Positions 9,788-18,916 of a DNA stretch of 64,000 nucleotides are shown piece by piece. Source of the stretch: Kribbella jejuensis (GTDB taxonomy: Bacteria > Actinomycetota > Actinomycetes > Propionibacteriales > Kribbellaceae). The notes beneath the pieces were generated by a model. The model was given only the letters and a program-made list of their open reading frames with translations. It did not search any database and was not told the DNA's origin. The stretch covers positions 1,798,001-1,862,000 of the forward strand of contig NZ_VFMM01000001.1 in assembly GCF_006715085.1 (NCBI RefSeq), written 5' to 3'. Both the position numbers and the translations under genes were made by a program. Position 1 is the first letter of the stretch. Each line of letters begins with the position of its first letter.

Positions 9788-9830
9788 CGGCAGCGCCCCG
9801 CGCCGGTCATGAGCACCCGGGGCGCTGCCG
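9788..9830. terminator. Terminator hairpin after tldE
   Basis: 13-bp perfect stem: CGGCAGCGCCCCG at 9788-9800 pairs with 9818-9830 across a 17-nt loop. It sits immediately downstream of the tldE stop (minus strand) and upstream of the kinase/aminotransferase start. No clear U-run follows, which is common in high-GC actinomycetes. Confidence 0.7.
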
Positions 9831-9832
9831 GC

Positions 9833-11170
9833 TCAGGTGAGGACGAGTGGCCCGGCGTCGATCAGCAACGACGGGACGACCACGCTGTCCATGAAGGTCT
9901 GGTCGCCGATCTCGCGGACCGCGCCGACCGCCAGTACGGCGTTGAGCACCTCGTCCATCCGGAAGGTGAAGCGAAGCTGCGGGTGCCAGGCGACCGGCTT
10001 GCCGTCCTCGGCCCAGTAGGTCGCGTCCCTGGTGGTTCCGGTGACCAGCGTCTGCTTGGGGTGCAGCACCCGCAGGTAGTCCAGCCGGTTGACCACCAGA
10101 CCGCTGCCGCACTCCGCGAGCAGCTCGTCCTCGGTCGCCTCACCGGCGTCGAGCAGCAGGTGCGACGGCACCGGGTCGCCCCCGAACCGCCACCCGTCCG
10201 GAACTGCGTGACCGGTCGGCACACCACCGGTCAGGCCGGCCCGGCGCCGGTCGGACACCACACCGGTCAGCACACCGCGGTCGATCAACCGGGTCCGCCG
10301 CCGAATGTTGCCTTCAGCATCAAATCCGCTGAGCAGTCCGGCGGTGTCGGTGGCGTCGTCGACCAGCGTCAGCTGTTCACTCACCACCTGCTGTCCCATC
10401 CGCCCGGCCAGCACCGACCGGCCGCTCGCGTAGTGCTGGGCGCCGAGGGCCCAGTGGCCGAAGGTGGCGATCAGCGTGTTCACCGCCGACGGCTTCAGCA
10501 GCACGCGACAGGTACCGCGGAAGGGCTCGCGGACCGGCAACGGGCGCAAGGCGTCCCGCAGCCGGCCGGGAATGTCGCCGACCGGGATCAGGTCCGCGTC
10601 GCGGTGTACCAGCTTCACGCTCGCGGACTGCTCGTCCTGCTTCGCGATCGCCTGGATCGATGCCTTCGTCAACGTTTCGGACCGGAACAGGCCGTCCGAG
10701 TCCGCGACCACCCGGTCCAGTACGTCGTACCGAATCGCACCGCCGAGGCGCGCGGACTTGTCGAGGCCGTCGCGCACGGTGGTGAACCACTCGTGCCGTA
10801 CGGCGGGATCGCAGTCGATGATGGACCTCGCCGGCTCCACCACAGGCTGCTCGAGCTCGGGCGTCGCACCGGACGGATCCACCGGCGGCTCGGCGCCCTT
10901 CGCCGCAGCCGGGAGGTCGGCGAGGGCCGCGGTCAGCCGGTCCGCAAGGACCTGGACGGCTGCGGGCTCGAGAGTCTCCAGCGTGCCGCCTGCGGTCCGG
11001 CCGTTCCGGTTCACCTTGACGCGCACCCGGAGCCGGCGTTCGCTGTGCTGGGCGGTGATCTCGGACTCGGCGTACCGGAGCAGTTCGGCGTTCTCGCCGA
11101 GCACGTCCAGCCGGGTTCCCGGGCCGAGGATGCCGAGCGCCTGCTCGATTTCTGTCCGCTCGATGCTCAT
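9833..11170 (-). CDS. tldE: TldE/PmbA-family metalloprotease subunit
   Basis: 445 residues beginning MSIERTEIEQAL. This is the non-catalytic partner (TldE/PmbA) of the TldD-TldE heterodimer, which degrades unfolded peptides and can process ribosomally made peptide leaders. The sequence has the family's C-terminal glycine-rich blocks but lacks the HExxxH zinc motif, as expected. Its ATG overlaps the tldD stop (ATGA), so the two are translationally coupled. The same frame stays open far upstream inside tldD, but that part is a shadow. A strong hairpin follows the gene. Confidence 0.9.
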   Translation of the reverse strand: MSIERTEIEQALGILGPGTRLDVLGENAELLRYAESEITAQHSERRLRVRVKVNRNGRTAGGTLETLEPAAVQVLADRLTAALADLPAAAKGAEPPVDPSGATPELEQPVVEPARSIIDCDPAVRHEWFTTVRDGLDKSARLGGAIRYDVLDRVVADSDGLFRSETLTKASIQAIAKQDEQSASVKLVHRDADLIPVGDIPGRLRDALRPLPVREPFRGTCRVLLKPSAVNTLIATFGHWALGAQHYASGRSVLAGRMGQQVVSEQLTLVDDATDTAGLLSGFDAEGNIRRRTRLIDRGVLTGVVSDRRRAGLTGGVPTGHAVPDGWRFGGDPVPSHLLLDAGEATEDELLAECGSGLVVNRLDYLRVLHPKQTLVTGTTRDATYWAEDGKPVAWHPQLRFTFRMDEVLNAVLAVGAVREIGDQTFMDSVVVPSLLIDAGPLVLT

Positions 11171-12618
11171 CGTCCCACCTGCACGTTCTGGAAACGGCCG
11201 GGCACGGTGCCGTGCCCGACGTGGGCCACCTGCAGCGGCTCGCCCTTGTTGCACGACGGAACGCCGTGCACCCTCCACTCGTCCTGACCGCCGAGCGCGT
11301 CCAGACTCGCCCAGAACTGCGGGGTGACGCTCTGGTAGCTGCAGTTCTTGAGCAGCCGGCCGAGCTTGCCGTCGCGGATCTCCCAACCGAGCTCGGTGGT
11401 GAACCGGAACGACATCCGCTGGTCGTCGATCGAGAAGCCGCGGTTGGTGTCGACCAGGATGCCGCGCTTGGTGCCGGCGATCATCTCCTCCAACGAGGAC
11501 TCCCCCGGCTCCAGGCAGATATTGGTCATCCGCACCAGCGGCAGCCGCTGCCAGCCGTCGGCGCGGGACGCACCGGTCGGCTGGTCGCCGAGGGCGGCCG
11601 CCGACTCGCGGCCCGACATGTAGCCGAGGAAGATGCCGTCCTTGATCAGCTGCGTGCGCTGCGCCGGCACCCCCTCGTCGTCGTACCCGAACGAACCGAG
11701 CCCGCCGGGGATCGTCGCATCGGCGTACGCCGAGACGATCGGCGAGCCCCACCGGAAGTTGCCGCGCCGCTCGGGCGTCGCGTACGTCCCGCCGGCCAGG
11801 CTGGCCTCGGTACCCAGCGCCCGGTCGGCCTCCATCGGGTGGCCGGCGCACTCGTGCAGCACCATGGCCAACTGGTTGCCACCGGCAATGAGTGTGGTGA
11901 CCTCGTCCGGGCACTGCGGCGCGGTCAGCAGTGCGACCGCCTCGGCCGCGACCCGGGCCGCGTTCTCCACCAGGCCGAGCGACTCGACGTGCTCCCAGCC
12001 GGCGGTGGCGAAGTCCCCGCGCTGGCCGCGGATCTGCCGCGGCACGCCCTGCGGGAACGACCGGCGCTGCAGGTCGTCACCGTTGCCGGCGTTCACCATC
12101 AGGCCGCCGCCGCTCTCGGTCAGGGTCTGCTCGATCAGCGCGCCCTCGGTGTTCGCGAACACCTTCTCGTCGCGGTAGAGGTCGATCGACGCCTCGATCT
12201 GCTGGACCAGCGGACCGGCCGTCGACGCCTCCTTGACGGTGGCGGACAGCAGGTCGAGCTTGCTGGACAGCGGAACCTCGAACGGATCGATCCGCAGCGG
12301 CGACGACCAGGTCGCCCGGGTCATGACCGGATCGCCGAGCGCGACGTGACCGCCGCCACCGGCGGCGCGGGCCTGGCCGACCGCCTGTGCGATCACGCTG
12401 TCGAGGCCGTCCGGGTCCAGTCGGTGGGTGGCGGCGAAACCCCAGTGGCCGCCGATCAGCACCCGCAGCCCGAGGCCGAGCGAGTCGTCGTACCCGACCT
12501 CCCCCGGGCCGTCGAGCTCGACCAGGACCTGCTCATGGGTACGCCGGACCACCCGGATGTCGCCGTACTGGACGTCCGCGGGCAACAGCGCCAGCACGGT
12601 CTCGGCGGTATCTCGCAT
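11167..12618 (-). CDS. tldD: TldD metalloprotease (catalytic subunit)
   Basis: 483 residues of the U62/TldD family. The zinc site is visible as HECAGH within LHECAGHPMEAD, and the downstream Gly/Asp-rich region GGLGSFGYDDEG is typical. The ATG at 12616-12618 is preceded by a perfect GGAGG eight bases upstream; a longer frame is open but has no ribosome site. First gene of tldD-tldE with a 4-bp overlap. In other bacteria the pair cleaves leader or antitoxin peptides; no candidate peptide precursor is visible within several kb, so a general peptide-degradation role is the safer guess. Confidence 0.92.
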   Translation of the reverse strand: MRDTAETVLALLPADVQYGDIRVVRRTHEQVLVELDGPGEVGYDDSLGLGLRVLIGGHWGFAATHRLDPDGLDSVIAQAVGQARAAGGGGHVALGDPVMTRATWSSPLRIDPFEVPLSSKLDLLSATVKEASTAGPLVQQIEASIDLYRDEKVFANTEGALIEQTLTESGGGLMVNAGNGDDLQRRSFPQGVPRQIRGQRGDFATAGWEHVESLGLVENAARVAAEAVALLTAPQCPDEVTTLIAGGNQLAMVLHECAGHPMEADRALGTEASLAGGTYATPERRGNFRWGSPIVSAYADATIPGGLGSFGYDDEGVPAQRTQLIKDGIFLGYMSGRESAAALGDQPTGASRADGWQRLPLVRMTNICLEPGESSLEEMIAGTKRGILVDTNRGFSIDDQRMSFRFTTELGWEIRDGKLGRLLKNCSYQSVTPQFWASLDALGGQDEWRVHGVPSCNKGEPLQVAHVGHGTVPGRFQNVQVGR

Positions 12619-12726
12619 GTCTCGGACCTCCGATGGTGGGACGAGGTGAAACCTCACCGTAGCAGACACTACGAGATTTTGAATAGAGGTCGTGGATGCT
12701 ACAGAACGGAGGTGGCGGACAGCGAA

Positions 12727-12760
12727 CGGCCCCGGTCCGCGCGAACGCTTTCCGGGGCCG
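12727..12760. terminator. Terminator hairpin after the small membrane protein gene
   Basis: 9-bp perfect GC stem CGGCCCCGG (12727-12735) pairing with 12752-12760, loop 16 nt. It lies just beyond the minus-strand stop at 12783 and ahead of the tldD promoter region, separating the two transcription units. The remaining gap shows nothing else clear. Confidence 0.6.
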
Positions 12761-12782
12761 ATCGTCAACAGGAGCAGGGGTT

Positions 12783-13001
12783 TCAGCGTTTCTTCGGCCG
12801 GACGTCGATGACCAGACTGATGCTGAACGCGGCGACGATCAGCGCGCCACCCAGCAGGGTCAGCCCGGTGTCACCGAAGAGCTTGGCGGTCATCGCGACG
12901 AACAGCACGACCAGGGCCAGCACCACGGCGACGGCGATCTTCCAGTCGTCACCGATGATGAAGTCGTACCAGAACTGGGCGAAGGACTTGAGGAACTTCA
13001 T
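12783..13001 (-). CDS. Small two-helix membrane protein
   Basis: 72 residues: a short amphipathic start (MKFLKSFAQFWYDF), two hydrophobic helices (about residues 21-38 and 43-64) and a basic tail ending in RPKKR. I do not recognise a named family. The ATG overlaps the stop of the upstream polytopic membrane protein (ATGA), so the two are made together. It is plausibly an accessory subunit or stabiliser of that transporter-like protein. Confidence 0.75.
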   Translation of the reverse strand: MKFLKSFAQFWYDFIIGDDWKIAVAVVLALVVLFVAMTAKLFGDTGLTLLGGALIVAAFSISLVIDVRPKKR

Positions 13002-13798
13002 TTCCGCACCTCCACGGCGATGTCGGCCGAACCCGCCGGCGCCGCAGCGACCGGTTTGCGCAACGCGGCGACGAAGATCCGGCTGAGCAGCAGCCAGGCG
13101 GCGATCAGGACCAGGATCATCAGGTCGTGGCCCGGCCAGTTCAGGCTCTCCCGGCCGTCGCGGAAGATGCCGATGCCCTCGACTGCCCAGTAGGTACCGA
13201 ACGAGGCGAGCAGCAGGCCGACGCCGTACTTCAGCAGGTTCTCGTTGATCATCGACAGCGGCCGGCGCAGCGCCACCGCGATGCCCAGCACGAGGACCAC
13301 GGCCGCGGCGGCACCCAGACTGGCCGCCGGGATGTTGTTCGCATTGAGGCCGAAAGTCAACACGATGAAGACGACCTCCATCCCCTCGAGGAACACGCCC
13401 TTGAACGAGACCATGAAGCCGAACATGTCCAGGCCGCCCCTGGTCTCACCGGCCGCCTTCGCCGCCTCCACCTCCTCGCGGTAGATCGCATCCTCGTCGT
13501 GCACCGCCTTGCGGCCGGACGATCTGAGGATCGCCTTGCGCAACCACTGCAGTCCGAAGATCAGCAGCAGGCCTCCGATCGCGAGCTGCAGCGCCGACTC
13601 GGGCAACCAGGTCGCCAACGCGTAGCCGGCTGCCGCGGTGACCACCGCGAGCGCACCGAGGGCCGCGACCGTGCCGACCAGCGCGGACTTCCAGCCCCGG
13701 GTATAGCCCATCGCCATGACGATCGTGGTGGCCTCCACCATCTCCACGAAACACGCGACGAACGTCGCGACGATCAATCCCCACGTTGCCGCGTCCAT
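12998..13798 (-). CDS. Polytopic membrane protein of COG4280/FTR1-like appearance
   Basis: 266 residues, about seven predicted membrane helices. Two repeated motifs with acidic residues in helices are visible: CFVEMVEATTIVMAMG near residue 20 and VFLEGMEVVFIVLTFG near residue 145. They echo the REGLE repeats of FTR1 iron permeases and related metal transporters, and resemble uncharacterised COG4280 membrane proteins. A charged cytoplasmic loop (about 92-125) separates the halves. Metal transport is inferred from these motifs only. It might supply the permease missing from efeOB about 6.5 kb away, but nothing proves it. Coupled to the 72-residue membrane protein downstream. Confidence 0.72.
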   Translation of the reverse strand: MDAATWGLIVATFVACFVEMVEATTIVMAMGYTRGWKSALVGTVAALGALAVVTAAAGYALATWLPESALQLAIGGLLLIFGLQWLRKAILRSSGRKAVHDEDAIYREEVEAAKAAGETRGGLDMFGFMVSFKGVFLEGMEVVFIVLTFGLNANNIPAASLGAAAAVVLVLGIAVALRRPLSMINENLLKYGVGLLLASFGTYWAVEGIGIFRDGRESLNWPGHDLMILVLIAAWLLLSRIFVAALRKPVAAAPAGSADIAVEVRK

Positions 13799-13828
13799 CT
13801 CTCACATCCTCTGGTTGATGAAACATAT

Positions 13829-13840
13829 GTTGCACGCAAC
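13829..13840. promoter_or_regulatory. Dyad in the promoter of the COG4280-like gene
   Basis: GTTGC and GCAAC arms separated by two bases, embedded in an AT-richer patch (AACATATGTTGC...) about 30 bp before the start at 13798. The AT-richness and symmetry suggest a promoter/operator. The regulator is not identifiable. Confidence 0.4.
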
Positions 13841-13913
13841 GATAGTTACCGCGTTCTGAACGTGTCAATGCGCCGTGGCTTGCGCCGGACGCGGCCGATC
13901 CGGGCGTGCCGAA

Positions 13914-13947
13914 GCACCCGAGATGATCAGGGAGTCACCTCGGGTGC
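13914..13947. terminator. Terminator of the siderophore/dehydratase operon
   Basis: 9-bp perfect stem GCACCCGAG (13914-13922) with its complement at 13939-13947 and a 16-nt loop. It sits 14 bp past the stop of the last operon gene (minus strand, ends 13962). Confidence 0.7.
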
Positions 13948-13961
13948 ATCGGGAACCGGAG

Positions 13962-14936
13962 TCAGGCCAGGGCCGCCGCCAGCGTGCTCGCGGAGATGTT
14001 GCCGCCGCAGGACACCACCGCGACCCGCTTGCCCTCCAACTCGGTACGCCGGGCCCGCGCGGCCGCGAACGCCATCGCGGCCGAGCCCTCGATCAACTGG
14101 TGCTCGGTGTCGATGACCGTCCGCAGGGCGGCACTGATCGCATCCTCACTGACCAGCACCCAGTCGTCGACCAGCTCACGACACAGGTCGAAGGTGATGC
14201 TGCCCGGCTCGACGCTGCCCGCCGTACCGTCGGAGAGGGTCTCCTGGGCGTCGACCTGGACGATCTTCCCGGCCCGCACCGACGCAGCCATCGCGTCGTC
14301 GCGGACGGGCGAGGCGCCGTACACCTTCAGTTGTGGCAGGTGCTTCTTGAGCACCGAAGCCACGCCGCTGACCAGCCCGCCGCCGCCGACCGCGACGACC
14401 ACCGCGTCGAGCGGGTCCGAGCCCAGCTGTTCGAGGATCTCCACAGCGACCGTGCCCTGCCCGGCGATGATGTCCGGGTCGTTGTACGGCGGCACGTACG
14501 TCAGGCCATGCTCGTCCGCGTAGGCCCGTGCCTTCGGCTCCAGCACCCCGGAGTCGTTGCCCTCGGCCCGTATCTCCAGACCGAGCCGGCGCAGCGCGGC
14601 GACCTTGCTCGGCGACGCGTTCTCCGGCAGGTAGACGATGCCGCGTCCGCCGAGCGTCGCGAGCGCGTTCCCGACCCCGAGTCCGTGGTTCCCGGTCGAG
14701 GCGGTCACCACTCCGGCCCGCCGCTGCTCGTCGGTGAGGGTGAGGATCTTCGCCAGCGAACCCCGGGCCTTGAACGACCCGGTGCGCTGCAGGTGCTCGC
14801 TCTTCACCAGTACGTCGGCGCCGAGCTCGTCGCTGAACGCGCCGTACCGGACGAACGGCGTGGGCGGGAGATGCGCACGCAGCCTCGGGGCCACCCGTTC
14901 GGACCGCTCAGCGGCTTCCGCGGGAGTCAACGTCAT
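13962..14936 (-). CDS. Serine/threonine dehydratase (ammonia-lyase)
   Basis: 324 residues, PLP fold-type II. The PLP lysine lies in GSFKARGS near residue 55 and the phosphate-binding glycine loop is VAVGGGGLVSG. It deaminates threonine to 2-oxobutyrate or serine to pyruvate. It has no C-terminal ACT regulatory domain, so it looks catabolic rather than isoleucine-biosynthetic. It is the last gene of the siderophore-import operon, starting 9 bp after the ATPase stop. That position suggests it may consume hydroxy-amino acids released from an imported ligand (inference). A racemase activity is an alternative for this subfamily. Confidence 0.88.
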   Translation of the reverse strand: MTLTPAEAAERSERVAPRLRAHLPPTPFVRYGAFSDELGADVLVKSEHLQRTGSFKARGSLAKILTLTDEQRRAGVVTASTGNHGLGVGNALATLGGRGIVYLPENASPSKVAALRRLGLEIRAEGNDSGVLEPKARAYADEHGLTYVPPYNDPDIIAGQGTVAVEILEQLGSDPLDAVVVAVGGGGLVSGVASVLKKHLPQLKVYGASPVRDDAMAASVRAGKIVQVDAQETLSDGTAGSVEPGSITFDLCRELVDDWVLVSEDAISAALRTVIDTEHQLIEGSAAMAFAAARARRTELEGKRVAVVSCGGNISASTLAAALA

Positions 14937-14945
14937 GCGGTTCTC

Positions 14946-15755
14946 CTATCCGGTTGCCACTGACAGCTGGGCCCGAAGCCCGGCGCGCAGCGGGATACAC
15001 ATCGGTTTACCACTCACCGGGTGCGGCACGACCTTGGACTCCACCCCGAAGACGTCCCGGATGATGTCGCAGGTGAAGACGTCTTCCGGCGATCCCTGCG
15101 TGACGAGGGCGCCGGACTTCATCACGAACACGTGGTCGGCGTACTCCGCGGCCATGTTGAAGTCGTGCAGCACCATCGCGACGGTCTTGCCCTGTTCCTG
15201 GTTCAGCTGGTGCAGCAGGTCCAGCACCTCGAGCTGGTAGGCGACGTCCAGGTACGTCGTCGGCTCGTCGAGCAGGATCAGGTCGGTGCCTTGAGCCAGG
15301 CACAACGCGATCCAGACCCGCTGTCGCTGGCCACCGGACAACTGGTCCACGTGCTGGTGGCGCAGCTCGGCGGTGCTGGTGACGGCCATCGCCCATTCGA
15401 CGGCCTCCTTGTCGTCCGCGCTCGGCACCTTCAGCGAGGTGCGGTGCGGGTGCCGGCCGAACCAGACCAGATCCTCGACCGAGATCGACTCCGGCGTGAC
15501 CAGGACCTGCGGCAGGATCGCCAATAGCCGGGCGACCTCCTTGGTCGGGGTGTCCTGGATCGACTTGCCGTCGAGGATCACGCTGCCCTTGGCCGGTGGC
15601 AGCAGCCGGGCCAGGGCCCGCAGCGCGGTGCTCTTGCCGGATCCGTTGGGGCCGATCAGCACGCTGACCTTCCCGTCGGGAATGGTCAAGGTCAGATCGC
15701 GAGCGATCACCTTCTGGTCATAGGCGAGCTGAACGCCTTCTGCCTGCAGACGCAT
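14946..15755 (-). CDS. Iron-siderophore ABC transporter, ATP-binding protein
   Basis: 269 residues, FecE/FepC type. Walker A GPNGSGKST near residue 36, Q-loop LPQVLVTPESISVEDLVWFGRHPH, signature LSGGQRQRVWIA, Walker B LILLDEPTTYLD and the H-loop VLHDFNMAAEYAD are all intact. It energises import through the two FecCD permeases encoded just upstream (10-bp gap). A Shine-Dalgarno (AGGAG) precedes the ATG. It probably carries ferric-siderophore, though FecBCDE-type systems for citrate or haem look alike. Confidence 0.93.
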   Translation of the reverse strand: MRLQAEGVQLAYDQKVIARDLTLTIPDGKVSVLIGPNGSGKSTALRALARLLPPAKGSVILDGKSIQDTPTKEVARLLAILPQVLVTPESISVEDLVWFGRHPHRTSLKVPSADDKEAVEWAMAVTSTAELRHQHVDQLSGGQRQRVWIALCLAQGTDLILLDEPTTYLDVAYQLEVLDLLHQLNQEQGKTVAMVLHDFNMAAEYADHVFVMKSGALVTQGSPEDVFTCDIIRDVFGVESKVVPHPVSGKPMCIPLRAGLRAQLSVATG

Positions 15756-15765
15756 GGCGGGTCTC

Positions 15766-16794
15766 CTACTTTCCGGTCTTCACGAGCAGGTACAGGAAGT
15801 ACGGGCCACCGACCACGGCAGTCACCAGGCCGGCCGGAATCTCCAGCGGCGGCGCCAGACCACGCCCGATCATGTCGGCGAACAGCATCAGCAGTACGCC
15901 GAACAACGCGGCCGCCGGGATCGACGCCAGGTGCTTGCCGCCGAACACGCGACGAGCCATGTGCGGAGCGATCAGCCCGACGAAGCCGATCGTGCCGGCC
16001 ACCGCGACCGCGGCCGCGGCCAACGCGACCGCGAACAGCAGCAACAGCCGGCGCGTCTTCTCCACCGGTTCACCGAGGCCCGCGGCCAGGTCGTCGCCGA
16101 GGCCCAGCACATCGAGCTTGCGCGCCCAGACCACGATCAGCGGTACCAGTACGAGCACCCAGGGCAGGGTCTCCAGGACGGCACTCATCGACCGGCCGAA
16201 CAAGCTGCCGGTCAGCCAGATCAGCGCCGCACTGACGTCGAGCGGTTTGCGGACCAGCAAGAACCGGATGCCCGCCTCGAAGGCCGCACTCACCGCGATA
16301 CCGACGAGCGCGATCCGCACCGGAGTCGCGCCACGCCGGTACGCCAGCAGGTACACCAGCGCCGCGGCTGCCAGACCCCCGGTGAACGCCGCCGGTACGA
16401 CGGCCACCACCGGTACGCCGGGAATCGCGAGCAGCAGCAGCATGCCACCGAAGCCCGCCCCCTTGGTGACACCAACGATGTCCGGAGCAGCCAGCGGGTT
16501 GCGGATCACGCCCTGCATCACCGCGCCGGACACCGCGAGCGCCGTACCGATCAACCAGCACAGCAGGACCCGCGGCAACTGGAAGTCGAACACGATCGCG
16601 GCCGCCTGGTCGGACTTGTCGCCGACCAGCGCGTGCAGCACGTTCCCGAACGACACCTGGGTCGCCCCGACCTTGAGGCTGTAGATACTGAGCAGGACAG
16701 CCAGCGCGCCGAGCGATCCCATCAGAACCGCAGGATGCCGCTTGGCCAGCGACGTACGCCGGACATGCTGCGCGACGATCGAAGTACTCGTCAT
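15766..16794 (-). CDS. Iron-siderophore ABC transporter permease (FecCD family)
   Basis: 342 residues with about nine to ten membrane helices and the BtuC/FecCD signatures GAVMQGVIRNPLAAPDIVGVTKGAGFG and GTIGFVGLIAPHMAR. The ATG at 16792-16794 overlaps the stop of the other permease (ATGA). The frame stays open upstream into that gene, but that part is a shadow. It forms a heterodimeric channel with the neighbouring permease. Confidence 0.93.
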   Translation of the reverse strand: MTSTSIVAQHVRRTSLAKRHPAVLMGSLGALAVLLSIYSLKVGATQVSFGNVLHALVGDKSDQAAAIVFDFQLPRVLLCWLIGTALAVSGAVMQGVIRNPLAAPDIVGVTKGAGFGGMLLLLAIPGVPVVAVVPAAFTGGLAAAALVYLLAYRRGATPVRIALVGIAVSAAFEAGIRFLLVRKPLDVSAALIWLTGSLFGRSMSAVLETLPWVLVLVPLIVVWARKLDVLGLGDDLAAGLGEPVEKTRRLLLLFAVALAAAAVAVAGTIGFVGLIAPHMARRVFGGKHLASIPAAALFGVLLMLFADMIGRGLAPPLEIPAGLVTAVVGGPYFLYLLVKTGK

Positions 16795-17852
16795 GAGCTC
16801 ACCTTCTGTCGACGGGCCAGGTAGACGAAGATCGGTGCGCCGAGCAGGGCTGTGACCACACCGGCGGGTACTTCGAACGGCGGCTTCACGTAGCGGGACA
16901 CGATGTCCGCGTACAGCACGAGCACACCGCCGCCCGCAGCGCACAGCGGCAACAGCACCGTGTAGCTGGAACCGACGACGCGGCGCATGATGTGCGGCAC
17001 GATCAGGCCGATGAACGCGACCGGCCCGGCCACGGACACGGCCGCGCCACACAGCACGATCACCAGCACCGAGCCCAGCATCCGGGTCCGTTCGACGTTC
17101 TGACCCAGTCCGCGAGCCATGTCGTCGCCAAGAGCCAGCAGGTTCAGCGGCCGGGCCATCGCGAACGCACCGAGCAGCCCGAGCACCAGCCACGGAAGCA
17201 GGTTGCGTACGTCCTGCCAGCCGGCGAAGTTGACGCCGCCGACCAGCCAGAACAACACGCTGTCGGTCGAGTTCTCGTCGAAGATGATCAGCACCTGGGT
17301 CAACGAGATCAGCAGACTGCTCGCTGTCACACCGGCCAGCGCGAGTCGCACCGGACTGACCCGGCCACGCCCCGAGCCGGCCAGCAGCATCACCGACACG
17401 CCCGCCGCGGCCGCGCCGCCGAACGACAACAGGATCGTCGGCGCCCCCGACAGCGAGGGCACGACGGTGATCGCCAGCACGACGACGAACACCGCGCCGG
17501 CGTTCACGCCCATGATCTCCGGCGCCGCCAGCGGGTTCGCGGCGACCGCCTGCATCAGGGCGCCGGCCACCGCCAGGGCGGCGCCGACGCAGAGCGCCAG
17601 CACCACCCGCGGCATCCGGATGGACTGCAGGATCAGTTCGTCGGAATCGTCGGCCTTGAAGATCGCCCCGGGCAGGTGCGACAACGAGATGTGCTGACTC
17701 CCGATCGACACGCCCCAGAGGAATCCCGCGACGACCAGCACGAGCAATACCAACGACGCCCAGGCGACCCGCTGCTTGCTGGTGACGATCTTCGGACGCC
17801 GGTGAGCAGCGTCGTCTGTCGGTTGGGGCGCAGTGCCCACGGACACGGACAT
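16791..17852 (-). CDS. Iron-siderophore ABC transporter permease (FecCD family)
   Basis: 353 residues. An N-terminal cytoplasmic segment is followed by about ten helices, with GALMQAVAANPLAAPEIMGVNAGAVF and GPVAFIGLIVPHIMRR as FecCD hallmarks. It starts one base after the stop of the substrate-binding lipoprotein and overlaps the second permease by 4 bp. Pairs with that permease in the importer. Confidence 0.93.
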   Translation of the reverse strand: MSVSVGTAPQPTDDAAHRRPKIVTSKQRVAWASLVLLVLVVAGFLWGVSIGSQHISLSHLPGAIFKADDSDELILQSIRMPRVVLALCVGAALAVAGALMQAVAANPLAAPEIMGVNAGAVFVVVLAITVVPSLSGAPTILLSFGGAAAAGVSVMLLAGSGRGRVSPVRLALAGVTASSLLISLTQVLIIFDENSTDSVLFWLVGGVNFAGWQDVRNLLPWLVLGLLGAFAMARPLNLLALGDDMARGLGQNVERTRMLGSVLVIVLCGAAVSVAGPVAFIGLIVPHIMRRVVGSSYTVLLPLCAAGGGVLVLYADIVSRYVKPPFEVPAGVVTALLGAPIFVYLARRQKVSS

Positions 17853-17853
17853 G

Positions 17854-18873
17854 TCACTTCCCGTAGAGGAGTTTGACAGCTTCCTGGGCGACCACTTCGG
17901 AGGCGATCAGACCTCGCGACCGGGACCACTCGTTCGGGTCGACGTCGTAGGTCGCGTTGTTCTTCACCGCCGGAATGTCCTTCCACAGCGGACTCTTCTT
18001 CCACTGGTCCCGCAGCGTCGGTCCGTCGTTGGCCGCGATGAACATGATGTCCGGTTTGGTGACGACCAGTGTCTCCAGCGTGAGCGAGACCGACGCGTCC
18101 CCGGAACTGTCCGGCAGCGGTGACTTGATGCCGATCGCGGACAGGACTCCCGGGGTGTAGGCCTTCGGGGGGAACCCGGTGAAGCCCTTCTCCGAGGCGC
18201 GGACGAACAACGCCTTGCGGTTCTCGCCGGCCGGCGCCATCGCCTTCAGATCGGCCATCGTCTTGGCGTGCTCGGACAACCGGGTCTTCATCTGGTCGCA
18301 CTTGTTCAGCGCGATGGCGGTCGACATCTCGCTGTCCAGCACCTGCTGGTAGTTGCCGTTCAGGCTGGCGTAGGCGATCGTCGGCGCGATCTTCGACAGC
18401 TGTGCGTAGATGGCCTTGTGCCGGCCGCTGTCGGCCACGATCAGGTCCGGTTTCAGGGCCGTGATCACCTGGATGTTCGGCGTCGCCCGCAGGCCGACGG
18501 ACTTGTACGTGCCGACCTTGTCCCGTAGGGCGGGAATGATCCGCTTCGGCTGGTTGTCGTCGGCGACGCCGACCGGTGACATCCCGACCGCGACCAGCGC
18601 GTCGACGAACGAGTACTCCAGCGCCACCACCCGGGTCGGATTGCCGGTGATCGTGGTGCTGCCGAGGTCGTGCTTGATCGTGCGGGTCGGCTTGCCGCAC
18701 TGGTCCAGGTTCACGTCCGGGCTGACGCCCTCGGCGGCGGCCGCGCGGTCGGCGTTCGGAGCCGCGCCGGTGGACGGCGAGGCGGAGCCGCCACAGCCGG
18801 CCAGGGCGACCGCGGCGGCGGTCAGGGTGACGGCGACGGCGAGACGCCGCAACCGCGAGGTTCGGTGGGACAT
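17854..18873 (-). CDS. Iron-siderophore ABC transporter substrate-binding lipoprotein
   Basis: 339 residues. Arg-rich start, hydrophobic core and lipobox LAGCGG make it a lipoprotein. The FecB/FepB-type fold is evident from RVVALEYSFVDALVAVGMSPVGVAD, LKPDLIVAD and the long central helix. The sequence looks closest to FecB-like binders of iron-citrate or hydroxamates, but the ligand cannot be fixed. The ATG at 18873 is preferred because AGGAG lies eight bases upstream; an in-frame GTG at 18897 is possible. It follows the Ntn hydrolase gene by 43 bp. Confidence 0.9.
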   Translation of the reverse strand: MSHRTSRLRRLAVAVTLTAAAVALAGCGGSASPSTGAAPNADRAAAAEGVSPDVNLDQCGKPTRTIKHDLGSTTITGNPTRVVALEYSFVDALVAVGMSPVGVADDNQPKRIIPALRDKVGTYKSVGLRATPNIQVITALKPDLIVADSGRHKAIYAQLSKIAPTIAYASLNGNYQQVLDSEMSTAIALNKCDQMKTRLSEHAKTMADLKAMAPAGENRKALFVRASEKGFTGFPPKAYTPGVLSAIGIKSPLPDSSGDASVSLTLETLVVTKPDIMFIAANDGPTLRDQWKKSPLWKDIPAVKNNATYDVDPNEWSRSRGLIASEVVAQEAVKLLYGK

Positions 18874-18916
18874 GGCATTCGCTCCTGAGGTCGACAATGC
18901 CTTGCAGGGATGGGAT

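Noticed and set aside
9833..11914. Very long frame (693 codons) upstream of and including tldE
   Set aside because: The part before 11170 is antisense-like Arg/Pro/Gly-rich sequence lying inside tldD in another frame; only the part from MSIERTEIEQAL is coding.
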